From Roseiarcus sp963764955 (lineage in GTDB: Bacteria > Pseudomonadota > Alphaproteobacteria > Rhizobiales > Beijerinckiaceae), in contig CAVXVE010000062.1 of NCBI GenBank assembly GCA_963764955.1, positions 1 to 64,000 of the forward strand: DNA of 64,000 bases. Direction: 5' to 3'. Each line of letters opens with the position of its first letter. Position 1 is the first letter of the stretch. The position numbers and the translations under genes are program-made. The notes under the pieces were generated by a model that saw only the letters and a list, made by a program, of their open reading frames with translations, did not search any database and had not been told where the DNA came from. This document shows, piece after piece, positions 57,391 to 64,000 of this stretch.

Positions 57391-59020
57391 GACGAAGCCC
57401 CCGCGGACCGAGGCCTGCATCATCGGCGCCGGCGCCTCGGGCGCGGCGGTCGCCAAGGTGCTGACCGAGAATGGCGTCAGGGTCGTCGGCCTCGAAAAGG
57501 GCCCCTGGCGCGGCCGCGAGACTTTCGGCGGCGATGAGCTTGCAAACATCAATCGCTACAATCTGTGGCCCGACCCGCTGCTCAATCCCCGGACGACGCG
57601 CGCGACCGCGGCTGACCAGCCGCGGGTCGAGCTGTTCTGTCCGGTGCCGCAGATGGTCGGCGGCGGAACGGTCCACTGGCAGGGATGGCTGCCGCGCTTC
57701 ACGCCCAACGATTTCCGGCTGCGCACGATCGCAGGCGGGTTGAAAGGCGCGAGCCTCGCCGACTGGCCGATCGCTTACGACGAGCTCGAGCCTTACTACG
57801 CCAAGGTCGAATGGGCGTTCGGCGTCTCCGGCCTCGCGGGCGCGAACGCGTTCGAGGGTCCGCGAAGCCGGGGTTATCCCTGCCCGCCGCTTCCGGTTTC
57901 GAGATACGCCGAGAAGTTCCACAAGGGATGCGCCGCGCTCGGGTGGAACGCCTTCCCGACCCCGCAGGCGGCGCTCTCGCGTGCGCATAACGGCCGCAAG
58001 CCGACCGTCATCAGCGCCTTCGCCCAGCAGCACGGGGACCCGACCGGAACCCGTTCGAGCGCCCTCAATGTCTTTGTGCCCGACGCGGTGAAAACCGGCC
58101 GCTTCGAACTTCGTCCAGAAGCCTATGCGAGGGAGCTCGCGCTCGACTCCAATGGCAGGATCAAGGCTGCGATCTACGAGGACGCGGACGGCGACCTGAT
58201 CGAGCAGGAGGCCGACCTCTTCTTCCTCGCCTGTGGCGCGGTCGAGTCGGCGCGGCTGCTGCTCATGTCGAAATCCGGTCGCTTCCCGAACGGGCTTGCG
58301 AACGGGTCGGACCTCGTGGGCCGAAACGTGACCTTCCACGAATATAGCGCGGCCGTGGGAGCGTTTGACGACCCGATCTACGCCTGGGCGGGCGGCGGCT
58401 ATGTGAGCGCGTCGAGCTTTCAGTTCTACGAGCACGACGCGTCCCGCGAATTCATCAGCGGCGGCCACATCGCCTGCGCAGGCGTCGGCATTCCCCTGCC
58501 TATCAACTGGCGCCTGCCGGACGCGCCGGCCTGGGGCGCGGCCGCCAAACAGAACGACCGCGACCATTTCAACCACACGATGGCCGTCGCCATGGTGCTT
58601 CACGACATGCCGCGCCACGACAATCGCGTGGAGCTTGACGACAAGGTCAAGGACGCGTGGGGCCTGCCGGTCGCGCGCATCACGACGCAGGCCCACGAGA
58701 ACGAGCTGAAGCAGGGCAGGTTCCTCATCGACCGCGGCGCGGACATTCTCGAAGCGGCGGGCGCGAAGCGCGTGCAAAAGGTCTATGCCGACCGCGTAAC
58801 AGGCAATTGCTCGCACCAGCACGGCACGGCGCGCATGGGCGATGATCCCGCGACCTCCGTGCTCAATCGCTGGTGCCGCGCGCATGAAGTTGACAACCTT
58901 TATGTCGTCGACGGCTCGCCCTTCCCGACCGGGACTGGTGCCAATCCGACGCTGACCATCATGGCCAACGCCTGGCGGGTGGCGGAGCAGGTCATGGCGC
59001 GGCGCGGATCGGCCAACTGA
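57377..59020 (+). CDS. GMC-family oxidoreductase (gluconate/sugar dehydrogenase large subunit)
   Basis: 547 residues. FAD-binding motif IIGAGASGAAVA (G17, G19, G22), EACIIGAG start and GLEKGP. Conserved QMVGGGTVHWQGWLPRF, and the C-terminal active-site block NCSHQHGTARMG (His480/His482) with GTGANPTLTIMANAWRVAE (Asn523), so the catalytic pair is present. It oxidises a sugar or polyol hydroxyl with FAD; electrons usually pass to a cytochrome c subunit, which is not encoded here. Overlaps the subunit 3 gene and ends the cluster; a strong terminator follows at 59201. Confidence 0.9.
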   Translation: MVANKTKPPRTEACIIGAGASGAAVAKVLTENGVRVVGLEKGPWRGRETFGGDELANINRYNLWPDPLLNPRTTRATAADQPRVELFCPVPQMVGGGTVHWQGWLPRFTPNDFRLRTIAGGLKGASLADWPIAYDELEPYYAKVEWAFGVSGLAGANAFEGPRSRGYPCPPLPVSRYAEKFHKGCAALGWNAFPTPQAALSRAHNGRKPTVISAFAQQHGDPTGTRSSALNVFVPDAVKTGRFELRPEAYARELALDSNGRIKAAIYEDADGDLIEQEADLFFLACGAVESARLLLMSKSGRFPNGLANGSDLVGRNVTFHEYSAAVGAFDDPIYAWAGGGYVSASSFQFYEHDASREFISGGHIACAGVGIPLPINWRLPDAPAWGAAAKQNDRDHFNHTMAVAMVLHDMPRHDNRVELDDKVKDAWGLPVARITTQAHENELKQGRFLIDRGADILEAAGAKRVQKVYADRVTGNCSHQHGTARMGDDPATSVLNRWCRAHEVDNLYVVDGSPFPTGTGANPTLTIMANAWRVAEQVMARRGSAN

Positions 59021-59156
59021 ACCGCGCAAGTCCGCAAGGCCCCGGGCGAACATGAGCCTCACGGGTCCGGCGCCGGATCGGGGCGCGCGCCGCACGGCCT
59101 CAACCCCTCATGGAGCGCCGCGCTTCGACAACCAGCGCGCGAGGCACGCGACGGGC

Positions 59157-59206
59157 AAACGCAAATAAACGCCCATAAACGCGCTTAAACGCCCGTAAGC
59201 GCTAGT
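59157..59206 (+). repeat. Five 10-bp periodic AAACGC repeats
   Basis: Successive decamers AAACGCAAAT, AAACGCCCAT, AAACGCGCTT, AAACGCCCGT, AAGCGCTAGT. The period matches one helical turn, and the last unit merges with the terminator stem. No similar array occurs elsewhere in the window as far as I can see. Confidence 0.7.
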
Positions 59207-59239
59207 AAATCGACTCCAATTTACTAGCGTTTATTTTTC
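59201..59239 (+). terminator. Strong rho-independent terminator after the GMC gene
   Basis: CGCTAGTAAAT, 8-nt loop, ATTTACTAGCG: an 11-bp perfect stem followed by TTTATTTTT. It lies 180 bp after the GMC stop and is the best intrinsic terminator in the window. Confidence 0.8.
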
Positions 59240-59507
59240 CAAATCCAGCTTCTTCAATGAGTTGCGAGCGCTTGGAGTAAAAAAATCTCTTCCTCGCTTC
59301 TTCCTTCGCGCGCCGGTTGTGTCGAGCCAACCTTTCCGCTTTCAAACAGCCGCGGCCCCTTCTTCGCGGCCCGGCCGCTGAGCCAAGCGCGAGTGAGAAT
59401 TCCGAGTGAGAACATATAGAGAACACCGTTGCTTTTGTCAAGGAAAAGTCGCTTTCCCGGGCGGACGCCCGCGTCCGTCTCGCGAGCCATTTGACCGGGA
59501 AGGCCTC

Positions 59508-59595
59508 GCGCCTCCGCCCCGGGCTCCCGGTCATCCTGAGGGCGAGGCGAGCGCCTCACGCCCCGGGCTCCCGGCTCATCCTGAGGGCGAGGCGA
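59508..59595. repeat. 43-bp tandem duplication
   Basis: Two copies of GCGCCTC-(C/A)-CGCCCCGGGCTCCCGG-TCATCCTGAGGGCGAGGCGA, at 59508-59550 and 59551-59595 with one or two base differences, then a partial GCCTCGCGCCTCGAAGGACG. Sequences of this kind (GGTCATCCTGAGG...CCTCGAAGGACG) are dispersed intergenic repeats in Rhizobiales. Confidence 0.65.
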
Positions 59596-59706
59596 AGCCT
59601 CGCGCCTCGAAGGACGCTCCAGGGGCGTCGCCCAATCGGGCTGAAGCGTCCTTCGAGATGCGCCTTGCGCGCTCCTCGAGGCGCAAGAGGGCTGGGACGA
59701 AATGCG

Positions 59707-59975
59707 CTACCGGCGGTTTAGCGACACGGCCAGGATGATGATCGCCCCCTTGACGACCTCCTGAATGCTGGTCGAGAGGCCGATCACTAGAAGGCCGAAG
59801 CCGAGGATGCCGATGAAGATCGCGCCGACCACGGAGCCGATAATCGAACCGTAGCCGCCGAAGAGGCTCGTGCCGCCGATGATAACCGCCGCGATCACAT
59901 CGAGCTCGAGCCCCGCGCCGAGGCTGGGATTGCCCGCGGTTGAGCGGGCCGCGAGCGATCATGCCCGGCGAGCAA
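59707..59975 (-). pseudogene. Sugar ABC transporter permease (RbsC-like), C-terminal fragment
   Basis: Reads TAGNPSLGAGLELDVIAAVI, then IGGTSLFGGYGSIIGSVVGA and GILGFGLLVIGLSTSIQEVV to a stop at 59707. This is the conserved C-terminal third of BPD_transp_2 permeases (ribose/xylose type). At its N-terminal side it runs through a shifted frame (AGLLAG-MIA) and ends near 59975, where the leader of the next gene begins on the opposite strand. The rest of the operon is absent, so this is a breakpoint fragment. Confidence 0.8.
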
Positions 59976-59985
59976 TCCCGCTCGC
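59968..59985 (+). promoter_or_regulatory. Leader hairpin 1 (copy upstream of 60012 gene)
   Basis: GCGAGC, loop AATCCC, GCTCGC, followed by GACAAAC-AAAGGAA and the ATG 44 bases after the hairpin start. The same arrangement is found before the gene at 60743. Probably a 5' UTR element controlling translation or RNA stability; function inferred. Confidence 0.5.
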
Positions 59986-60011
59986 AGCTGACAAACGAAA
60001 GGAAACTTCAG

Positions 60012-60449
60012 ATGAAACTCACTACCCTCGTTGCCGCCGCCGCTCTTGCCGCCGTGGCTGCTCCCGCTGTCGCTCACGACTACTCGGGCGACTTCGTGTG
60101 CAGCGTCACGGACAACACCGGCAACCGCCTCGTTTACACATTCGCCAACAACACCGGCAACGCGGACGGCTCGGCTGGCGGCACCTACATCGAGACCGGC
60201 TTCGTCAAGAACGGCCAGCCGGTGGTCTCGCCGGTCGGCTATCGGCCGATCTGGTTCTGGGCCGTCAACGGAGCTTCCGGCGTGATCGCCTCGAAGGAAG
60301 CGCCCGGCTGGCGGATCGTGCTCGACCCGGCGATGCGCGCCACTCTGGCCCACAATGGCCGTCAGGTCGGCTGGGGCAGCTGTTCGCGCGGCGGCGGCGC
60401 GGTGGCGTCCGTCCCCAACAACGCAGTCGGAGACATGGTCAACGACTGA
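60012..60449 (+). CDS. Small exported protein of unknown function
   Basis: 145 residues with a clear signal peptide (MKLTTLVAAAALAAVAAPAVA, cleaved before HDY). The mature part has three sequence blocks: YSGDFVCSVTDNTGNRLVYT, TYIETGFVKNGQPVVSPVGY and GWRIVLDPAMRATLAHNGRQ, with two cysteines (in DFVCSV and WGSCSR) that could form a disulfide. ATG 60012 follows AAAGGAA. I do not recognise the family. Its 5' leader is shared with the protease-like gene downstream, suggesting joint regulation. Confidence 0.7.
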   Translation: MKLTTLVAAAALAAVAAPAVAHDYSGDFVCSVTDNTGNRLVYTFANNTGNADGSAGGTYIETGFVKNGQPVVSPVGYRPIWFWAVNGASGVIASKEAPGWRIVLDPAMRATLAHNGRQVGWGSCSRGGGAVASVPNNAVGDMVND

Positions 60450-60455
60450 CGCACA

Positions 60456-60590
60456 ATGGACCACATCGTGGCGAAGGTGCGCGACGGCTCGAACCACCAC
60501 TCGAACTACAAGCTCCTTTGCGCGCCCTGCAACATGTCCAAGCGCGCGAAGGACCGGAACGTATGGCTGGCCGAGCGGTGTGAAGCCTGA
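60456..60590 (+). pseudogene. HNH endonuclease, C-terminal fragment
   Basis: 44 codons from ATG 60456: MDHIVAKVRDGSNHHSNYKL followed by LCAPCNMSKRAKDRN, the C-terminal half of an HNH finger (DHI, N, and the CxxCN zinc motif). The N-terminal half with the first H and the first Cys pair is missing. It starts 6 bp after the preceding stop, without a good ribosome-binding site. Such pieces are common near phage or mobile DNA. Confidence 0.65.
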
Positions 60591-60697
60591 TCCTTCCGCG
60601 AGCCGGTCGCACAAAGTCCGGCTTTCGCGGCGATCAGGCACAGCGCGCGTGGTGCCTCACCGGCATCGGCGAGGCTTGCCCTTGCTCCAATCTGACG

Positions 60698-60715
60698 GCG
60701 AGCAATGGTGCTCGC
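60698..60715 (+). promoter_or_regulatory. Leader hairpin 2 (copy upstream of 60743 gene)
   Basis: GCGAGCA, loop ATGG, TGCTCGC, followed by GACAAAT-AAAAGGAA and ATG 45 bases from the hairpin start. Shares GGCGAGCAAT-(3)-GCTCGCA-(3)-GACAAA and the ribosome-binding site with the copy at 59968; bases in the loop differ while the stem is kept. Confidence 0.5.
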
Positions 60716-60742
60716 ATCCGACAAATAAAAGGAACCCTTCCA

Positions 60743-61681
60743 ATGGAAAGAGTAAGAACGATGCTGTGCGCCGCGGCGCTCGCCGCTTTGCCGCTCAGCG
60801 CCCATGCCGCCGACGAGGCGCTCACGCTCAATTGCGGCCAGCCAGTCGTCTATGTTGGCAAGGTCGGCACCAACCCGGCCACGCGCTCGGTCGTCACCTA
60901 CAACAACCCGACCAGCCTCTGGTCGGTGGTCTTCTATCTCGCCAACGGCACGCCGGTTTACCGCGAGGCTCAGTACAGCGTCTCCGACACCACGACCGAA
61001 GCGGTCAACGCTGGCCCGAACTACATCGCCGCATGGCAGGGAAGGCTCAACAGCCAGCCGAACTTAGTGATGCACGCGTCGATCTTCATGGACCCAGCCA
61101 AACAGCACATCTACTATGGCGAGTGGCTGTACGATGCGAACCGGACCGACGCCGCCGGAAAGCCGACGATGGTCATGCGCAGCGTCTCCCCGTGCAACGC
61201 GGTCCACATCCCAGACAGCGTAGTGGCTGCCGGGAACGCGCAGCGGCAACCGTCGACGCCGGCCCCAGCCCCCACGCCCAAGCTAACCGCGCCGCCTCTG
61301 TGGGCCGAAGAGGACAGCATCGGCATCGCGTCCGTCGGCACTCACGTGCAGGCGACCATCGGCGTCGGCAGCTATTGGGCGAAGATGACCCTCGACACCG
61401 GTGCCAGCGAAATGTCGGTCGTGTACGGCCTCGCCCAGAAGCTGCTCGCCAACGGCGAAGCCACGCCGCTGGACGACGGCACCTACACGCTGGCTAACGG
61501 CGCGCAGGAAATCGAAAAGCGCATCAGCATCAAGACGCTCAAGATCGGAACCCACGAACTGCACGACGTGCCAGCCGGGATCGTCTCTGACGGAACCATG
61601 ATGCTGCTCTCCTTCCCGGTGCTCAACCTGGTGGGGAAGTTCACCATCGATACCGTCTCAGCGAAGCTCATTTTCGGATGA
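60743..61681 (+). CDS. Exported protein with C-terminal retropepsin-like aspartic protease domain
   Basis: 312 residues. Signal peptide MERVRTMLCAAALAALPLSA (cleavage near AHA). Residues 24-160 form an unknown domain with two cysteines (NCGQPVV and SPCNAV). After a Pro-rich linker (170-185) comes a clan AA domain: VQATIGVGSYWAKMTLDTGA with Asp218 in DTGAS, then TLANGAQEIEKRISIKTLKI and LLSFPVLNLVGKFTIDT, where the usual LLGxxFL segment reads LLSFPVL. One catalytic Asp per chain implies a dimer, as in retropepsins. ATG 60743 follows AAAAGGAA. Likely acts in the periplasm; its target is unknown. Confidence 0.72.
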   Translation: MERVRTMLCAAALAALPLSAHAADEALTLNCGQPVVYVGKVGTNPATRSVVTYNNPTSLWSVVFYLANGTPVYREAQYSVSDTTTEAVNAGPNYIAAWQGRLNSQPNLVMHASIFMDPAKQHIYYGEWLYDANRTDAAGKPTMVMRSVSPCNAVHIPDSVVAAGNAQRQPSTPAPAPTPKLTAPPLWAEEDSIGIASVGTHVQATIGVGSYWAKMTLDTGASEMSVVYGLAQKLLANGEATPLDDGTYTLANGAQEIEKRISIKTLKIGTHELHDVPAGIVSDGTMMLLSFPVLNLVGKFTIDTVSAKLIFG

Positions 61682-62000
61682 TCGCGCGTGGCTTGGCTCC
61701 TGCCAATACATCTCCTGTAGGGCCGCGCCTGCCTCCGCACGGTCAGCATTCAACTGCGGCCGGGAACGCACATCGGCGAAATGGCGAGGCCCTTGGAAAA
61801 AGGCATTCGGCTCGGTGATCAGCGCTGCGCCCTAGCCGGGGCTACCCCGGCTGCCCTGGGCCGTAGTTCGCCACACATGCCGGGCTTGGCGTGCTCCCGA
61901 ACGCCATCGACCCGGCGGAAGCCTTCCCGCTATGGCGTGGGGAAAGCCGCAAATGCGACTGGTGGCAGACGCTGCAAGACCAGTGGTTCGACCAGGCAGG
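61682..62000. other. Region without a recognised gene
   Basis: 319 bp after the protease-like gene. One frame on the minus strand (61832-62080) reads DLYRKPHSGPYVVVYPYTRG and may be the frameshifted continuation of the small gene at 62001-62156, after which it becomes low-quality sequence. Nothing else is recognisable. Confidence 0.4.
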
Positions 62001-62156
62001 CTAGGCCCCGCGCCGCGGGTATAGGGGTAGACGACGACGTAAGGCCCGCTGTGCGGCTTGCGGTAGAGGTCCGCATCCATCTGGCGTTTTTTCGGCGGCG
62101 GTGTAGGGCAGCCAATAGGTGCCCTTGCCGCCGGCTATGTGGTGCTTGATCGCCAT
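62001..62156 (-). CDS. Small hypothetical protein (possibly frameshifted)
   Basis: ATG 62156 follows AAAAGGAA; it reads MAIKHHIAGGKGTYWLPYTA then AEKT and runs on to a stop at 62001 in a Arg-rich, non-protein-like tail. In the next frame the sequence DADLYRKPHSGPYVVVYPYT looks more like a real continuation, so one indel near 62085 is likely. No family is recognised. The gene lies in the accessory island with other short minus-strand genes. Confidence 0.4.
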   Translation of the reverse strand: MAIKHHIAGGKGTYWLPYTAAEKTPDGCGPLPQAAQRALRRRLPLYPRRGA

Positions 62157-62301
62157 GGGGCATTCCTTTTCCGTCGTAGTTGGTCGAGCATCACCGGGCT
62201 CTTCCGCGGTCAGTCTTTTTCCGGCCTGGCTTGGCTGCGCCTGATCAGCAACCGCCTCCGCAGTCGATCGGCTCGTCGCCGGAATATGACGCTTGGTGCA
62301 G

Positions 62302-62550
62302 CTACAGGACCAGCAGTTTGCCGGTGGGCCGCCCACGCCGCCAGCCTAGGCGCGCGGCGGCGATTGTATGCGCCCAGTCGGTTAACAGGCTGAGCTGGAA
62401 ACTGTCGAGCTTGCCCTCGCCAGTGATGCATTCGGTCACCTCGCGGACCGCATGCCAGTCGAGATCCTCGTTAGGCTTAAGCGCGCTGAGTTCGAGTATG
62501 TTGGCGACCTGCAGCGCCAGTTTCTTGGTAGGCTTCAGTCGTTGGGTCAC
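62302..62550 (-). CDS. Hypothetical helical protein
   Basis: 82 residues from the GTG at 62550 (GGAG nine bases upstream): MTQRLKPTKKLALQVANILE, then SALKPNEDLDWHAVREVTEC and LLTDWAHTIAAARLGWRRGR. The composition is that of a mainly helical cytoplasmic protein and codon use is normal. I recognise no family. Neighbours are other short accessory genes. Confidence 0.5.
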   Translation of the reverse strand: MTQRLKPTKKLALQVANILELSALKPNEDLDWHAVREVTECITGEGKLDSFQLSLLTDWAHTIAAARLGWRRGRPTGKLLVL

Positions 62551-62636
62551 GAGCGTGGCTCCGTCTGATGGGTGAGGGCCCTGACTGGACCAACCGGGGT
62601 TAGTCTTTTTCCGGTGGCGGGTTTGGCCGCGCCTGA

Positions 62637-62798
62637 TCAGCAGCCGCAGCCCCCTCCGCCGATCGGCTCGGTATGACGGCTGGTGGAAGACGCTGCAGGC
62701 GCGACGCTTCGCGGGCCAACCCTGATGTAAGGGCCGCCGTTATCCACCGTGCTGTGGTCACGCATCCAGCGCCGCTCTTCTGGCGTCAGAGGCGACAT
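62637..62798 (-). CDS. Short hypothetical protein ending in GGGGCGC
   Basis: 53 residues: MSPLTPEERRWMRDHSTVDN then GGPYIRVGPR, and a C-terminal tail ending IGGGGCGC. The N-terminal half looks like a genuine short motif, but no ribosome-binding site precedes ATG 62798, and that start overlaps the start of the plus-strand gene at 62797, so at most one of the two starts is right. Low confidence. Confidence 0.35.
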   Translation of the reverse strand: MSPLTPEERRWMRDHSTVDNGGPYIRVGPRSVAPAASSTSRHTEPIGGGGCGC

Positions 62799-63183
62799 GA
62801 GAACGCCCGTGTTTCGCGGCCGCATCTGGCATGCTAATCCGTTGCGCGGAATCCGTCTTGACTATGGTGGATCCGACCGCGCCCGGCTGAGAGCGGAAGC
62901 TGGGATCATTGTGTGTCTTGCCGGCCCGGAAGCGCAGCGGCGGCACAGCCCGCGCTCCTGGCGCTCGTATCACGGCGCGGGCGACCATGAGAAGGCCGCC
63001 GATTTGGTTTTGAGCCTTAACGGGTCGGACGAGGCGGCCAACGCCCATCTCAAGTGGCTATCGATCGTAACTCGCGACGAGATCGCGGTGCTGTGGCCGC
63101 TGGTCGAAAAGGTGGCGCACGCGCTCGTCGCCCGGCGGACGTTGACCGCGTCGGAGGTTAAGTCACTGCTGGCGTCACAATGA
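62797..63183 (+). CDS. Peptidase M41-like (FtsH C-terminal-like) accessory protein
   Basis: 128 residues. AGIIVCLAGPEAQRRHSPRS resembles the helix of M41 peptidases following the active site (VALAGPAAE...), and HEKAADLVLSLNGSDEAANA with LVEKVAHALVARRTLTASEV matches the C-terminal helices (W-x-V-x-LA-x-LL-RRTL). The HExxH zinc motif itself is absent, so it would be a non-catalytic or partial relative. GAGG at 62788-62791 supports ATG 62797. A second, broken copy of its C-terminal half lies at 63637-63799. Such proteins are common on integrative elements. Confidence 0.6.
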   Translation: MRTPVFRGRIWHANPLRGIRLDYGGSDRARLRAEAGIIVCLAGPEAQRRHSPRSWRSYHGAGDHEKAADLVLSLNGSDEAANAHLKWLSIVTRDEIAVLWPLVEKVAHALVARRTLTASEVKSLLASQ

Positions 63184-63232
63184 CGGATGACGAACGACAT
63201 CCTCCTCGTGAGCTTAAGCTCGCGAGCCTCGG

Positions 63233-63583
63233 CTAGTTCGGCGGGTTGGCGTCGGTAAGCACCAGCGGGCCGAGCCTGGCGACGCCAAGCGGCGGCGGCG
63301 GCTGGTTGCGCCTGTTGGCGTCCTTCACCAGCGCGATCCGGGCCGGGGCGGCCCTGGCGAGCGTGTCCAGCACGGCGGCCAGCGGGGCGCGGCCGTAAAC
63401 CGCAAGGCATGAGATCAGTTCGAGCGCCGCCATGGCGGCCGTGTCGCCCGGGTCGATCCCGGCCTCGTGTGCGTAATCGAGCATCGTGGTGACGAACCCC
63501 TCGGCCAGCTCGGCGGCGGTGAGCGCGCCGGGGCCGTCGTCTTCCGGGGGTTCGGCTTTCCGTCCTGGGCCGCGCCGTCGCAT
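63233..63583 (-). CDS. Hypothetical protein
   Basis: 116 residues with a clean helical core (ALTAAELAEGFVTTMLDYAH, then DPGDTAAMAALELISCLAVY and APLAAVLDTLARAA) between a basic N-terminal and a Pro-rich C-terminal segment. Codon third positions are strongly GC-biased as in real genes here. No good ribosome-binding site is seen at ATG 63583 and no family is recognised. It lies between the two M41-like copies on the opposite strand. Confidence 0.5.
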   Translation of the reverse strand: MRRRGPGRKAEPPEDDGPGALTAAELAEGFVTTMLDYAHEAGIDPGDTAAMAALELISCLAVYGRAPLAAVLDTLARAAPARIALVKDANRRNQPPPPLGVARLGPLVLTDANPPN

Positions 63584-63636
63584 GGGCGCGATGGTGTGGT
63601 CGCCTGTCGAAACGAGGTCAAGGCCCCCGCTGGTTC

Positions 63637-63799
63637 AACAATTCCGACGAGGCGGTGAACGCTTATCTCGACTGGCTGGCGATCGTGATCCGCGACGAGA
63701 ACGCGGCGCTGAGCGCAGGTCGAAACCTTCGCCCAGGCGCTCGTCGAGCGCCGGACTTTGACCGCGGCGGAGATCAAGGCTCTCCTGGCGCGCGCCTGA
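63637..63799 (+). pseudogene. Second, broken copy of the M41-like C-terminal region
   Basis: NNSDEAVNAYLDWLAIVIRD in one frame, then after an indel near 63717 VETFAQALVERRTLTAAEIK to a stop at 63799. This parallels GSDEAANAHLKWLSIVTRDE and VEKVAHALVARRTLTASEVK of the gene at 62797-63183. The N-terminal half is missing. It shows a partial duplication followed by decay. Confidence 0.65.
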
Positions 63800-64000
63800 C
63801 ATGAGCGCTTCAGCTCGGGGGGATGAAATGAATTTGGAAGGTCGGGCCGCCTCCCCTTTTGTGAGGAGTGGCTCCGGGCGGTTCTGATGCCGCATCATGC
63901 CGCCCGTTTCCTCCCGGTGGACGGGCGGGGAACGGGCGGCACTAGGACGCGCGGCTGGCTAGCGGCAGACCTCCCCGCGTCGGCCTTCGTCGTTTTGCGC
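63800..64000. other. Right window edge, nothing recognised
   Basis: 201 bp to the end of the window. Contains GGCGGGGAACGGGCGGC-type G/C-rich sequence near 63925-63942 but no open frame or site I can support. Confidence 0.4.

Larger units (their letters stand above)
59021..59706. other. Repeat-rich intergenic region
   Basis: 686 bp without a convincing gene. It contains, in order, a 10-bp periodic TAAACGC array (59157-59206), an intrinsic terminator (59201-59239), and a 43-bp tandem duplication (59508-59595). Small frames on the minus strand (59202-59559) run through the terminator and have no recognisable product. Confidence 0.6.

Noticed and set aside
55711..57552. 613-codon minus-strand frame
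   Set aside because: Opposite three genes with recognised families; spans their boundaries, which real genes rarely do.
57311..59095. 594-codon minus-strand frame
   Set aside because: Antisense to the GMC oxidoreductase, whose catalytic motifs are intact; no motif of its own.
59157..59206. CRISPR array
   Set aside because: The period is 10 bp, with no spacers and no cas genes in the window.
59202..59559. Minus-strand frames of about 100 codons
   Set aside because: They include the terminator stem and the 43-bp repeat, with no family match.

Overview
The window is GC-rich DNA from an alphaproteobacterium, most likely of the order Hyphomicrobiales (Rhizobiales); a Beijerinckiaceae/Methylocystaceae-like relative is my best guess, but no rRNA gene is present to settle it. 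The evidence is the gene content: a DUF2093 protein, HdaA, an Aap-type amino-acid transporter, a sufBCDS-sufT operon, a zf-CHCC protein beside an FAD monooxygenase, and a fused circularly permuted ATP-grasp/alpha-E protein beside a transglutaminase. I infer this from family knowledge, not from a database search.

Layout. 1-4536 is a pile of insertion sequences: the right part of an IS200/IS605 element, a decayed IS1182-type element, and an IS630 element split by an IS110-family element. 4698-10457 (minus strand) is a fatty-acid oxidation block: fused hydratase/dehydrogenase, thiolase, a GFA-family protein and an acyl-CoA dehydrogenase. 10841-12999 encodes a large modular repeat protein. 13828-16822 holds an SDR translationally coupled to an ECF sigma factor, then an AapJ-like binding protein. 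16903-22862 holds a DUF2093 gene, rpsU, a TPR lipoprotein, two exported proteins and a CadC-like regulator. 22899-28023 holds accC-accB, a molybdopterin oxidoreductase, a secreted phospholipase-D-like enzyme and a small exported protein. 28129-38702 is a housekeeping core: hdaA, an AI-2E family permease, a VOC protein and a CDP-alcohol phosphatidyltransferase diverge from purM-purN-ppk-ppx and a HerA-like ATPase.

38945-44143 is the suf operon for Fe-S cluster assembly, followed by aapQ-aapM-aapP (44220-47280), whose binding protein may be the unlinked gene at 15766. 47344-52455 (minus) holds an FAD monooxygenase, a zinc-finger protein, a transglutaminase and the ATP-grasp/alpha-E fusion. 52501-55306 is a patchwork: an IS256 scrap, purD, a truncated patatin gene and a rearranged IS5-type remnant, followed by tRNA-like debris. 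55816-59020 is a sugar-oxidation cluster (TIM-barrel isomerase, gluconate-dehydrogenase subunit 3, GMC oxidoreductase). 59707-63799 is an accessory island with gene fragments, two exported proteins preceded by the same hairpin leader (one carries a retropepsin-like protease domain), and duplicated M41-like fragments.

A general caution: about fourteen conserved genes, including the normally essential accC, are interrupted by single-base frameshifts, often at short homopolymers. This looks more like residual sequencing or assembly indels than decay. Those genes are annotated here across the frameshift as single loci; the insertion-sequence remnants appear truly degenerate.
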